DNA of 64,000 nt, from contig CH002666.1 in assembly GCA_000149265.1 (NCBI GenBank), forward strand, positions 54,369 to 118,368, read 5' to 3'. Origin of the DNA: Ciona savignyi. Its lineage: Eukaryota > Chordata > Ascidiacea > Phlebobranchia > Cionidae. Both the position numbers and the translations under genes were made by a program. The notes beneath the pieces are model-generated. The model made no database searches, had not been told where the DNA came from, and worked only from the letters and a program-made list of their open reading frames with translations. Shown here piece by piece: positions 35,578 to 47,700 of the stretch; position 1 is the first letter of the stretch; the number at the start of each line of letters is the position of its first letter.

Positions 35578-36150
35578 TACCGTTGAAGGGTTGTGTTTAA
35601 CAGAAAAAATGATATCTTGTAAATATTCACGTGTGTGAGACCAACAATGGGATAGAAATTAATAATAAAAGCAACTTCTGGAATACCTATAACAAATCTG
35701 TCAAGCTGTAAAAACTTTGCAATATTTAGTTTAAAAACAATGTGGATAAAGGAAGTAATTTTAGTAGGCTAGGCTTTATAACAGTTCAAAGTGCAGGTAT
35801 GGCATGCGCCCGAGCTATTGGGTGGTAAGTGCCTTTTTACAAAATGTTGTTTTATTCTTATGCTTAACCTAAAAATCAGGTCCATACTAGCCTTGACTGT
35901 AAATTGTACACCACCTTGCAGTGCCAGTTGGTATAATAGTGAGGTGTTTACTGTTTATATTTACTATTAAATCCATTTATTAAAAATCTGCGGTTGAGAT
36001 TAGTGTTTGCGGCAAGTTTAAAGTTAGTTACCATAGTTTTAGTGAGCAGTTTTCATTTTCCCACTTTTCCCAACAATGCTTTAAACTAATCACAAACACA
36101 TATATTATTGTGGTTGTATTCATTTTGGGCTACCCACACTGACGTTTAAA

Positions 36151-36447
36151 ACGCCCGTTGGTCTAATGGTTAAGTGCGTCGCCTTTCAATCGAAAGGTTG
36201 CAGGTGCGAAACTGGTCGTTAGCTAGTCGGTTGTGTCCTTGACAAGGCACTTTACGTACATTGCCTGAAGGCTGAACCCAGCGGATTAATGGGTTCTACC
36301 AAATTGAAGGAACGTGTCTATCATATACAACACACTGAAATAGCTCCGGTAACCCGACGATGGGCGCGAGGTGATCTGACGATTGCCCGTGTGTTAACCC
36401 CCTTGGTTTTCCCATTCACGGGGATAAAGATGAATATCCTATCCTAA
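36151..36447 (+). mobile_element. Long SINE, essentially full length
   Basis: It starts at CCCGTTGGTCTAATGGTTAA, a clear tRNA-like box A, followed by a box B-like GAAAGGTTGCAGGTGCGAAA. It then has the TTGCCTGAA...CCCAGCGGATTAATGGG landmark, ACACACTGAAATAGCTCCGG, GCGCGAGGTGATCTGACGAT and the final CCTATCCTAA. This is a good reference copy for the family in this window. Confidence 0.9.
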
Positions 36448-36814
36448 ACGATAAACTAGGATAAAACAATACTATACCTCTATGGATTTTAGCTGACGCA
36501 AGGGGATTTCCCACTTTAGGTATCCCAGATATATACCAAGCAGAGTGGAAATATTTTAAATTTTCGGTTCACGTTTGTTTCGGGTTTAAATGATTTAAAA
36601 TTATATGGTTTGCGAACCGCTTCGAACAAAGCAAAGCAACCGCTCAGAAATCGTTTCGGGTTAGAAAGATTTGACATACAACATACAGAGCTCATCCAGT
36701 AAACTCGAGATTCAAAATTCACAAATATCCTGTTTAATAATGAAATTGGGATTACGGAAATTGGATCCGTTTAGTTGGTAAATTTTTATACAAACATAAA
36801 TTTCGGAAATTCTT

Positions 36815-37060
36815 GGTTTGTACGTCGCAATGCAGCCGAAAAGTTTCAGGTTCGAACCTGATTGCTTGCTAGTCGTTTAATGTGACTTTGGAAAAGGCAC
36901 TAGCGGACATTACCTATACTCGGTTAATTAACTACTAAATTAAAGAAACTTATCAATCACACACCGCAATAGTTCAGGTAATCCGACGGTGGTTGCAAGG
37001 TAGTTTCACGATTTCCCTCTAAGAAGGCTCCCCTATGTATTCGCGGGTATTCTGGGGATT
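36815..37060 (+). mobile_element. Old, degraded long SINE
   Basis: Box B-like AAGTTTCAGGTTCGAACCTG, then TTTGGAAAAGGCAC and GGTAATCCGACGGTGG landmarks remain. The 5' end and the tail are eroded. Confidence 0.65.
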
Positions 37061-37895
37061 GTCAGCGTGAAAACTCTTGAGTTTTCTATTCATCAAAAAA
37101 TATAATTAACCTATCCAAATAAATGGTTCAACCCGGTTCTGGTTTACTACAATTTACAATTCGAGTTCTTTTTTTTAAGAAAATAAACTGCTTAAGCCGG
37201 TTTACGGGTTCGTCTTGTTTTTTTTATTAATTCATGGAACTCTCAATGTTAGTTGAACCCTTTGCTGCACCATCACGATCAACACAATGTGTGTTGTAAT
37301 ATAATAATTAAGGCTGCATGCAAAATTTACACCCAAATATAAAAAAAACAAGTTAGTAACTAAAAAACTAATATTTTAAACAATTAATTTATAGATAACT
37401 GGGATAATCAATCAATAATAGGATAGGCCTAGATCTTTTACTTTTGCTCTATCAATTGAACCATCGGGCGAGTTATGTCCGGTAGGAATAGGTTAGTACC
37501 TTGCACTAAAATACAGGCAGCTAGCGGCGGCGAGTTTTCGATTCAAGCACCGTTCGTCCCAAGGTCCGCCGCGTTGCCCCTCACCAGCTACACACTTATT
37601 TTTTAATACTTTTTATAGATACTTTACCTTGTTTTAAAAACATACTTTTGTAGGTACTATTAAAAACTTATACTTGAATTGAAAAAAGGTGAATCTTATA
37701 GTTTGTATACCACAAAACGAGGTTCATCAAAAACACACGTTTTAAGCATAAATCGTCCAAGATGGTGGGTGGGGTGGAAACCAGTGTAGTGCTGGTAAGT
37801 TGGATTGATGCGAAACCCCAAAAAGAAACCAGTGTCGTGTCCCTAGGCAAGGCAAGATTTGATGTTGCAGAAATCCGGTATTTTAATGGGAAATA

Positions 37896-38152
37896 GTCCG
37901 GCCAGTAAGGCTGGTAGTTTAGTGCGTCGCTTTCAGCCGAAGGTTCGAAACTGGTCGCAAGCTAGTCGGTTGTGTCCTTGGGCAAGGCACTTAACGGACA
38001 TTGCCCGAACCCAGCAGATTAATAAATCATACACAACACATAACAAGAGCTCCGGTAACCTGGCGGTGGGCTCGAGGTAATGTGACGATTTCCCGTGTGT
38101 TAACCCCCTTGGGTTTTACTATTCACGGGGATAAACATGATTATTCTATCCC
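37896..38152 (+). mobile_element. Long SINE
   Basis: It starts GTCCGGCCAGTAAGGCTGGT with box B region AGGTTCGAAACTGGTCGC, continues TTGGGCAAGGCACTTAACGG and ends ACGGGGATAAACATGATTAT. The CCAAATTGAAGGAAC block is deleted. Confidence 0.85.
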
Positions 38153-38229
38153 AAAACTAGGACAACGTCTATATATCGTATACAGCATACTGAATTGACC
38201 TAAAAATTACTATATTTCCAAAAGATTAC

Positions 38230-38490
38230 CTTTGTGAGTTGGTCTGTCGCCTTTCAGCCGAAGGGTTGTAGCGTCGAAACTGGTCGCCAGCAAGTCTGTA
38301 TTGTCCAGATGCAAGGAACTTAACGGACATTGCCTGAACCCAGCGGAATGACGAATTCTACCAAATTAAAGGAACGTCTAATTTATACACATCAACACAC
38401 TGCAATATCTACCAGTCACCCGACAGTAGGTGACCTAATAATTGCCCGTGTGGTAAAAGCCTAATGCGTTTTACCATTCCAGGGGAGAGA
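38230..38490 (+). mobile_element. Long SINE, diverged
   Basis: GCCTTTCAGCCGAAGGGTTG, TGAACCCAGCGGAATGACGA and CACCCGACAGTAGGTGACCT identify the family. The tail is truncated near 38490. Confidence 0.75.
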
Positions 38491-38616
38491 CAGCTCCTAC
38501 TCTTTTAACAGCAGCAATAGCCATGCGCAACCATGCATGGAAAAAAAACGTTTCCTTTATTGTATTTCTGTTTTCATTTGTTAAAATATTACACGTGATA
38601 AAATGAAGATAAATGT

Positions 38617-38700
38617 ACGGTCGTGTGGCCGAATGGTTAACGCGACCGATACATTTACCGACTCTTATACAAAAAACGGTCCTGGTGACATCATGGTATA
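38617..38700 (+). mobile_element. tRNA-like short element
   Basis: It contains GTCGTGTGGCCGAATGGTTA and GCGACCGATACATTTACC, then ACGGTCCTGGTGACATCATG. It lacks a clear box B and so looks 3'-truncated. Same family as 15704-15815. Confidence 0.55.
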
Positions 38701-39582
38701 AAATGAAGCTTAATTTGAGTACGCAACTACTATACGTGTAGATATACACTATATAAAACAGGATAAGTTTTTAAAATATAAAGCAAGACGAAAGAATGAT
38801 GAATAATTAACCAAATAAAAAGAAATTGTACGTGATCACAAAATACGTATATGTAATACTGTATATACAAGCGAGGCTTTACAAATGATCATCATCAGTA
38901 TCATCGTAAATCATGGCTGGGTTAGATAACCCGTTTGAATCCAACGTGCGTTTTTTCGACCGGATCTTATAAACCTGGAATAGCGAACATTAGGATCGGA
39001 TATTTTGCCGGAAGTTACCGCACTGGAAGTTCTGGCAAATTTTATCGTATCGTTTTAAACCGCTGTGGTGTTGCGTGGTTGATGCGAAATAAAAGTACAA
39101 ACACGTCGAGGACGAAGAACACGGACAATCTTCAGATAACCAAGTGCTAATAATAACTAGAGAGTGTCAACCACCTGTTTAACCACCACTATTTGTAAAA
39201 CACATGTTGTATGCCATATGTTTATGCTACAGGGTCCCTTGTAACCACAACTTGTATTTTATACACTGAATATATAGTTTGTTTCTGCAAGCATAAACGC
39301 ATGGGTCCCATAGTTATCAAACCAAATTTATTTTCCATGTGTAGTTAAAAAAAGAATAAACGTCTTAAATTTACGAACATTTTCACAACAAATGTTTTAA
39401 ATTAAACCGTCGTTTCAAGCGCCGAAGTGAAATGAAGCTAAATTGCCAAAACAGCCCGATTTAGTTTTTCATGGTATCAGGGAATTTCTAGGCTTAGTAG
39501 ATAAGTTTCTGTTTTTACATATGTGGGTCATGTTACGTAACAATTCTTAAAGTTTTAATCTGTTTTGTAGACTCCTTGTTGG

Positions 39583-40970
39583 AGATGTCAGTGCGATATG
39601 GCATGCCTGTCACAATCTTAATTCAGGAACATAACTTCGTTTTTAACGTAATTACCCTAAGTAAATGCTTTTTTCTTCTTTTAATTGGCACATACTGTCT
39701 AATGGTCTAACATTTCACCAAATCTGAATATAGTTAGAGCAGCCGTTTAAGCGCTATATGCCCCAAAAAGCTAATTTATTGGAAAAAAAACCTTTTGGAT
39801 TTTAACGTCTCAGGGGAATTCCCCTAGATTCATTACCCAAAATTTTGATTTCTGCATATCTAGACCATGTTCTCTTACAAATGTCAAATTTTTATTGCGA
39901 TTCCATTACTACTTTTGGTAGATGTCGGGGCGACATGGCATGCTTGTCACAATCATGATTTAAGAACGAAAATCCTGTTTTTAAGGTATTTTCCTATAGG
40001 TTATTTTTTTATTTTTTCTAAGTGATAAATCAGTGACTAATGCACTTACATTTTAGAAAATCTGATTTTAATTGTAACTGCCGTTCAAGCGCTATGCCCA
40101 AAAAAGTCAATTTTTTTAGAAAAAAATACCGTTTTGTTTTGTAACGACCCAGGGGAATTTCCCTAGATTTATCACCCGAAATTTTGGTTTCTGTATGTCT
40201 AGACCATGTTGTCTAACAAATACCAAAGTTTCATTGCGATTCCATTTTTCCTTCTGGTAGATGTCGGGGCGACATGGCGTGCTTGTCACAATCATGATTT
40301 GAGAACAAAATCTTATTGTTTAGGGTATTTCCCTAGGTAATTTTTTATTTCTTTTAAGTGTTAATTTAGTTACTAATGCACTTACATTTTACCAAATCTG
40401 ATTCAAATTAGCGCTGTCGTTTAAGCGCTATGCCCAAAAAAGCCAATTTTTTAGAAAAAAAATACCGTTTTGTTTTGTAACGTCCCAGGGGAATTCCCCT
40501 GGATTTATCACCCAAAATTTTGGTTTCTGTATATTTAGACCATGTTGTCTAACAAATAGCAAAGTTTCATTGCGATTCCATTTTTTCTTCTGGTAGATGT
40601 CGGGGCGACATGGCGTGCTTGTCACAATCATGATTTGAGAACAAAATCCTATTGTTTAGGGTATTTCCCTAGGTAATTTTTTTATTTCTTTTATGTGTTA
40701 AATCAGTTACTAATGCACTTACATTTCACCAAATCTGATTCAAATTGGTGCTGTCGTTTAAGCGCTATGCCCAAAAAAGCGAATTTTTTAGAAGAAAATA
40801 CCGTTTTGGTTTTTAACGTCCCAGGGGAATTCCCCTGGTTTGATCTCCCAAAATTTAGGTTTCTGTTCATCTAGACCATGTTGTCTAACATATGGCGAAG
40901 TCTCATTGCGATTCCGTTATTCGTTCTGTTAGATGTCGGGGCGACATGCCATGCCTGTCAAGCGTTTGAC
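39583..40970. repeat. 337-bp tandem satellite, about four copies
   Basis: The landmark GATGTCGGGGCGACATGGC (first copy diverged) begins at 39583, 39921, 40260, 40596 and 40932, giving spacings of 338, 339, 336 and 336 bp. Each unit also holds CCCAGGGGAATTCCCCTGG (a near-perfect palindrome), AGACCATGTTGTCTAACAAA and GTTTAAGCGCTATGCCCAAA. Copies 2 to 4 are most alike. The array ends in an A-rich run at 40975-41000. Confidence 0.9.
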
Positions 40971-41158
40971 GAAAAAAAAAAAAAAAACGAAAAAAAAAAC
41001 GGACAAAAACAATATGTGTCCCAATTTTTCAAATGGGACCCATAATTAGGTGGAATTACCGGTTCTATTGTAGTGCGTTGAAACAGTTTTTATCCAACAT
41101 ATTAATTCACTGTATTCTGGTAACGTCACCTCAGTGCTTTGGCTTAAGACTTTGACAT

Positions 41159-41455
41159 GTCCGGCCGGTTGGTCTAGCGGTAAAGTGCGTCGAAATCGAA
41201 ATGTTGCAGATTCGAAACTGATCGCTAGCTAGTTGGATGTGTCTTTGGGCAAGGCACTTTACGGACATTGCCTGAACCCAGCGGAAAAATGGGTTCTATC
41301 AATTTGAAGGAACGTGTCTTTCATATACAACACATTACAATAGCTCCGGTAACCCGACGGTGGGCGTGAGGCGATCTGACGATTTCCTCCCATGGTGTTT
41401 ACCCCCTTAGTTTTCCCATTCACGGGGGTAAACATGAATATCCTATCCTATCCTA
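41159..41455 (+). mobile_element. Long SINE, near full length
   Basis: It begins GTCCGGCCGGTTGGTCTAGC (box A-like) and runs through TTGGGCAAGGCACTTTACGG, GGTAACCCGACGGTGGGCGT and a CCTATCCTATCCTAAG tail. Confidence 0.9.
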
Positions 41456-41481
41456 AGACATATTCTATATTGAAATAGAAT

Positions 41482-41725
41482 ATTCATGTTAATTCCTGTG
41501 TTAACACACGGGCGGTCGTCAGATCACCTTGCGCCCACATTCAGGTTACCGAAGCTGTAGCAGTGTGATGTGCATGATTTTAAACGTTTCTTGATTTTGG
41601 GTAAACCCACCATTCTAATGGGTTCAGACAATGTCCTGTCCAAGGACACCACCGACTTGCTGGCGACCAGTTTTAAAGCTGAAATTCTTGGGATGAAAGG
41701 CATCGCACTAATGTTGCCAAACAGG
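41482..41725 (-). mobile_element. Long SINE, inverted, next to the membrane-gene 3' end
   Basis: This copy is the reverse complement of the family: AACACACGGGCGGTCGTCAG, CTAATGGGTTCAGACAATGT and CCAAGGACACCACCGACTTG. It faces the plus-strand copy ending at 41455, so the two could form a long hairpin. The 87-codon minus ORF here is derived from it. Confidence 0.8.
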
Positions 41726-41797
41726 CTATAGATGTCCGACAACACTAGTTTAGATGTCACCATCTTTCGCGTAACTTTGCAACACAATACAAATGAG

Positions 41798-44700
41798 CTA
41801 AACGACCGGAATCATAAAAGGCTGTAAATTATAAATGAATGGCAGTGACTCAGTTGATTCCGCCACGTCAGCAACAATAAAGTAGATGGTTATGCACACG
41901 CCAAATTTACTGCGCCTATTACTTAGGCAATGACATATAACATTTGAACAGAAATGATCAAAGCACTTTTACTAAATAGTAGACTCCATTGGAATTTAAA
42001 CTCACCCTGACCACAATAAACGCACACATAAGCACAACAGCTAAGCCCATGGACACACATAAGACAAGGATCCGTGGCTTTATTGATGTGGCTGTTGAAA
42101 TATCCTGCGAATCAGACGATTGCTGGAGGCCAAACATTTCCGGTATCCTTTCTAAAAATAAACGAAATAAACAGCATTATTTTTTTGCAATGGCACACTG
42201 TAAGAAAACGAGTGGACAACTGAAATCACATAGATGAATGGAAGAAATGGTGAATCGGACTCGCATGCTAATTAGTTAAACATAATTTATAGTGTGGTCA
42301 TAGCAGAAAATGTGCATTGGTGGGATTCAAACCCAAGACATCAGGGTGTCGTATGCTAAATCGCCACAAAAGTTGTTTCACTACGTTGTGATAGTTTCAC
42401 CATTTGGACCGTTTCATATAGAGTTAATGTCTTAAATCGATAGTGCGGACTATATTACCATCCAATCACTTTGCCATTTCCTTGAGGTAGGCAGCAATGC
42501 TGCTCTAAGGGATAGAATATTATGCTGGGTTTGTTAAACATCCACTGAGTTTCTTGCAAACAGAAAAAAAACTGACTGGCTTTCAACACAGTCACTCTCA
42601 TTGAATAAGTTAAAGAGTCGGACAAAGAAATATAATATAATGTATAATGGTTAGTGACTTTAATTGAACTGTTTAAACTTCTAATCTTTCGGCCTATAAT
42701 CACCACTTTAAACTCACCGGCACATTTTGTTCCATCGAATTGTAATGAGCCAAAACAGGTACACGTGAAGCCACCAATGAGATTCTTACATGATGTGACA
42801 AAATAACCTTTGCAATTATGTTGCCCAGTCTCGCATTCATTTATATCTGTGGTTGGGATAAAGGATATTCATGTTTATCCCCCTGGATGGGAAAACCATG
42901 GGGTTTAACACATGGGCAATCATCAGATCACCTCGCACCCACCGGAGCTATTACAGTGTGTTGTGTATGATTCACACATTCCTTCAATTTGGTAAAACCC
43001 ATTAATCTGCTGGGTTCAGGCAATGTCCGAAAAGTGCCTTGCTCAAGGACACAACCGACCAGCTAGCAACCAGTTTCGCACCTGAAACCATTCAATTGAA
43101 AGTTGACACACTAAACCGCCAGACAAACCGGCCGGACGGATTAGGAGTCACTAGGATACAAAATAGGTTAAATTAGTCGTCACATCTGCCCAGAAATGAA
43201 TTAAAGGCAAGAAAACTTTGATTAAAAACACATCATTAATAATACCTGTGCACTGTTTTCCATTTCCAGAATAACCTTTTTTACAACTGCATGAATATGA
43301 ACCAGGCAAGTTGGTGCAAATGGAGCCAGTTGGATCGCATTCATTAGGTTGTCCACATTCGTTCAAATCTGTGAGGTTTCGTTGTTATGGCTTGGTTTCA
43401 AAATTGTTAAAAATGTCATTGTCCTTATGTTTTTTTTAATGTTGTTTTTATTTTTTTGGGTGTTATTTTTTGTTTTTTTAGGTGTGGTCTAGTTTACAAC
43501 AATTTTTGAATAGAGGGGGGGGGTCGAAAGTGACTATAAAGCTTGTATTGAATTAATACAAACAAAAACCAAGAATGAGACCGATCCATACTGTGATCTA
43601 AGCATTCAAATATGAAACCTTTTATAATCTGGAAGATAAATGGACCTAAATACGAAAACTGGTTTGTAGTTCCTAAATAACAATAGCTAACCTAGGCTAT
43701 GCATTGCTTCTTGTCAAATTGCTTATACTTGGTGTGCTTAAGTTAGGTTATACTGGCACCTACAGTTTATCCTGGTGGTAAACCAACTAGACAATTTCAA
43801 ACGGTACCATACCTTTACATAATCCATTTTCAGCTTTGATGTAACCAGCATCACACATGCACAAGTAACTTCCAATAGTGTTTTCACAATACGAATTGTT
43901 TGAGCATGGGCTATCTGACACGCACTCGTTTATATCTGTGACAATGGTTTTGTACCCAACTCAATTGTGATGCTTGGTTAATGTATTTAATGTATATAAA
44001 TCAATGGGAACCAAGAAACCCAACACAACTGCAATGTGCAATAAAGCTCAACACTTTTAAATTAACACTAGCTGGTTGGACTCCACAGTAAAACACTGAT
44101 GCACATCATCATCGTGTCTTTCAGTCCTGTGTGATAAATCTTTTCAAACCCAAAACTGTCTCATGATATTCGATACTTTTTTTTATAAGGATCCTTTCGG
44201 CACTATTTATACAATTCGCCTATGCATATAAACCCATAATGTGATTAACTCGGTACATTCTATCATTGGGACAAAGTATTATGATTGGCATACCTATACA
44301 CGTTCCTTCAATGTCATGTTTAAGCCCAGCAGGACAAACACAATAATAGCTTCCAATCTTGTTCACACATGTTGCATTGCCAGTACAAACTGAGGTGTTG
44401 TTATCAGCACATTCGTCGATATCTGCATTCAATGGTTGCATTACACACCTTTGTTACAATTAATAAGGAACTGCTAATTTGATGTATTTCTGCTTGCATT
44501 AATTAAGAACTGGTTTATTAATACGTATCTATCTAAATAATCTTTTCTATAAAGATCTTTTCACAAAACTACTGATGTCCGACAGATTAGTCTAGTTTAG
44601 TTTATTCCTTTTTCCCCAGTATTAAAATTTCAAATTTAATTAAGACACAGGCACAGGAAAGGACGGCAAAACAAACAGTTGTTAAAACACGTCATTAAAA

Positions 44701-47700
44701 AAGAAAGAAAATCATGTATTAAATATAGGGGACACGGCCGCCAAACCTAAGCAGAAAAACAATAATGTGCAAACTCAATTTAATTAAGACCAAACGATAT
44801 AGCCCTGAAGAAGAGTGTGCAGTAAAGCCCAGTACTGTGGGCAACTTTAGGAGTCTTGTGGTTAAGGCTGAAGTTTCAAAAGAGTTGAATGTTCGAAACA
44901 TTTTAGGGTTGAAGGTTCCAAACTGGTTGCAAGCTAGTTGTTTGTGTCCTTGGGCAAGGCACTTAACAGATATTGCCTAAATCTAGGGGAATAATGGGTT
45001 CTACTTAATTAAAGGATTGTGTGAATCATTTATATATAACACACTGCAATCCGGTAACCCCCTTGGGTTTCCAATTCACGGGGATAAACATGAATATCTT
45101 ATCCTCCTTTCATATATAATAAAAGTTCCATATTTGGTCCTGGTATTAAGATTTGCTCACCAATGCAGGAGTTAAATCCAATGCTTTCAAACCCCTCATT
45201 ACATTCACAAACGTAAGATCCTCGTGTGTTGAGGCAGGTTGAGTTTGCCGAGCAAATCTGAGAGGATCCTTTACTTTCTGTACATTCATTCCTATCTGAA
45301 ATGTTTTAAAATGAATTTGACACCCCGCCAAAAATAATTTTGATGATGACATCCAGCCAAAAGTGATTTTTGATGATGACATCCAGCCAAAAGTGAATTT
45401 TGGTGATGACATCCAGCCAAAAATGAATTTTGGTAATGACATCCAGCCAAAAGTGAATTTTACTAATGGCATCCAGCCAAAAATGAATTTTGGTGATGAC
45501 ATCTAGCCAAAAGTGAAGTTAGCTTACTTAGGTATAACTCATTATCTCAACAGTCAAATATGGAGGGTTGCTTTTATAAAAACATAGTGTTACCCCGGCA
45601 CAATTGACCACTTCCATCAAAACCTTCATTACATTTGCACATATAGCTTCCCGCTGTGTTCGTACAAGTGGCATCTACGCCACAAACTGATGGTGTTGCT
45701 TCACATTCGTTTATATCTGGGTTAAACGTGCCACATTAGAATTTACTTTAATCAGCTCATCTATAGGTTACCATATGCTTACAATGTTAATTTTAACAGC
45801 AATATTTCAACACTTTAGTTAACTTAATATGGCCTAACACAAAGTAAAAAAAGGCGGGTGTCATTTTAGCGAGATCTACTCCTACTAATAAATAGTCTAA
45901 TAACAATATGACTCAGCGTCCAGTTTACCTTTACATACTGTCCCGTTTCCACTAAAGCCGTTTGTACAAATGCAGATATAACTTCCAGTGGTGTCCACAC
46001 ACTCAGCTTGTGGGTGGCAGCTATGTGTTCTTAGTTTACATTCGTTTAAGTCTGTAAATATTATTGTTGTGGAAATGCATTAATTTATATTCCTGGAGTA
46101 ATTCGTGCAGGTTTCCAGACTCTTTTTTGTGCCCTGTAATCATGTGTGCCCTGTAATTAACTGTAATCATGCCCGCATGTGTGTAATAATCTTTTACTTT
46201 GGTATGTAACATTCTTTGCGTGCATTTCGTGCTATATAACCCGACCTGTTTCGTTTTAATTTCATTCACTATGATTCACTACCAAGTACCTCCAATATAA
46301 GAATACAACAATTATATTAGTTTTTACATGGACTGGTTCGCCATATTTTTTCGGCTTTGTAGCTTAACTTCATCATCAACCATAATGAAATTTTTATATC
46401 CCATAGAAACTAGCACATGCTTGATATATTGCTACAAAGCCCTTATATTTGATTGACCAATAGTAACAGAAATGGTTTGTTTTAGTTACTAAACAAGAAA
46501 GTTCTGCAAACCGACATTCTTTCAGACCAAATTGATTGTAAAATCAGGTAAATTAAAATAGGATAGCTTTTAATTAGACCTAGACTTTAAATCTAATTAT
46601 TAATAAAAGAAATCTTAAAGTAAAAATGTTGGTTAGTTCAAATTTACTACCAGAAACCCTTGATGGAAAGTGTGTGGTGAAGCTAAAAAAGAACCACATA
46701 CTTGTACAGACGGTTCCGTTTCCGGTATATCCCAAATTGCATTTGCATGTGAACGATCCAATGGTGTTCTGACAAGTGGCAGCGGAATCGCAATCATTTA
46801 CTTTGTCTTTACATTCATTGATATCTATAATATAGCTTTATTCTACGTCGGGTACTTAACTGTAAAGTATTAAAACAACCCTTCTGCTAGCGCACGACCC
46901 CTGAAACCAGTTGATTAATGGGTTAAACTAAAACACTATCAACGCCTGACCCAATCATATACAACACACTAAAGAGTTTGCTAATCCATCAGTGGGTAAA
47001 GGTAATGTATTGATTGCTGCCCTCCCATTTTCTTGCCATATGAAAAAAAAATTGAATTGCCTATTCCTATAATATCCTGCCCACACGTACTCTTTGAGAC
47101 CTTACCTTGGCATGAGTAGCCATCCCCAGTGTAGCCATTCTGACATGAACAAACATAGCTTCCTTGTGTATCGATACAAGTTGCTTTCAAATGGCATGTG
47201 GTATTATGATCCAAGCACTCATCGATATCTGTATAAGATAAGTAATTTGATCAACTTGAAAAAAGAAATTATGCGAATATCTTGTCACCAAATGGTACAA
47301 TTTATTAAAACTTACAATGAAAATTGATTAAAACTTACCATGAAACATATTAATTAAAAGAAAAAATAATTATTCTATTTGTCCCAAAATAAAAACGAAT
47401 ATTTGATTAAATTTTACCTAAACTTCGTTATTTTAATTATGTTTGGTATTTAAAGTCTAGTAGTGGAGTTAAGAGTATTGGTATTGTATAACGCATACTT
47501 TTACACGTCGTTCCGTCACCAGAGAATCCATCTTTACAGCTACACTGGAAACCTCCATTCGTATTAAAACAGTGAGCGTTCACATCACAGTTGTGTTGAT
47601 TTGATTCACATTCATTTACATCTAATAAACAGTTTTATAATTTTAGATAGGATAGAATATTCATGTTTATTCCCGTGAATGGGAAAACTAATGGGGTTAA

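Larger units (their letters stand above)
35578..41797. other. Repeat-rich intergenic region between the TSP1/EGF membrane gene and CCDC124
   Basis: About 6.2 kb without a supportable gene. It contains five or more SINE copies (listed separately), a tRNA-like element at 38617-38700, a MITE-like fragment at 35985-36072 and the 337-bp satellite at 39583-40970. A 71-codon plus ORF at 38935 and a short frame beginning MAGLDNPFES at about 38914 have no detectable family. Confidence 0.6.
42718..47621 (-). other. Ten-module EGF block (one module per exon)
   Basis: Ten exons of 123-135 nt, each symmetrical phase 1-1, each with six Cys and the D-x-N/D-E-C entry expected of calcium-binding EGF domains. 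Most carry the C-x-N-T-x-G-S-Y/F-x-C hydroxylation-type motif. The last module (42846-42718) is the most diverged. Exon-per-module layout fits gene growth by exon duplication. Confidence 0.9.

Noticed and set aside
36151-36260. Possible genuine tRNA gene at the SINE heads
   Set aside because: A and B box-like motifs exist but the sequence does not close an acceptor stem and continues as the common SINE body. The same holds for the shorter tRNA-like elements.
38914-39150. Short plus-strand frames starting MAGLDNPFES and MNPTCVFSTG
   Set aside because: Stops after few codons or no family resemblance, no splice partner found, surrounded by repeats.
41524-41787. 87-codon minus ORF near the membrane-gene end
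   Set aside because: Mostly inverted SINE sequence. The phase-correct terminal exon is at 41821-41798.
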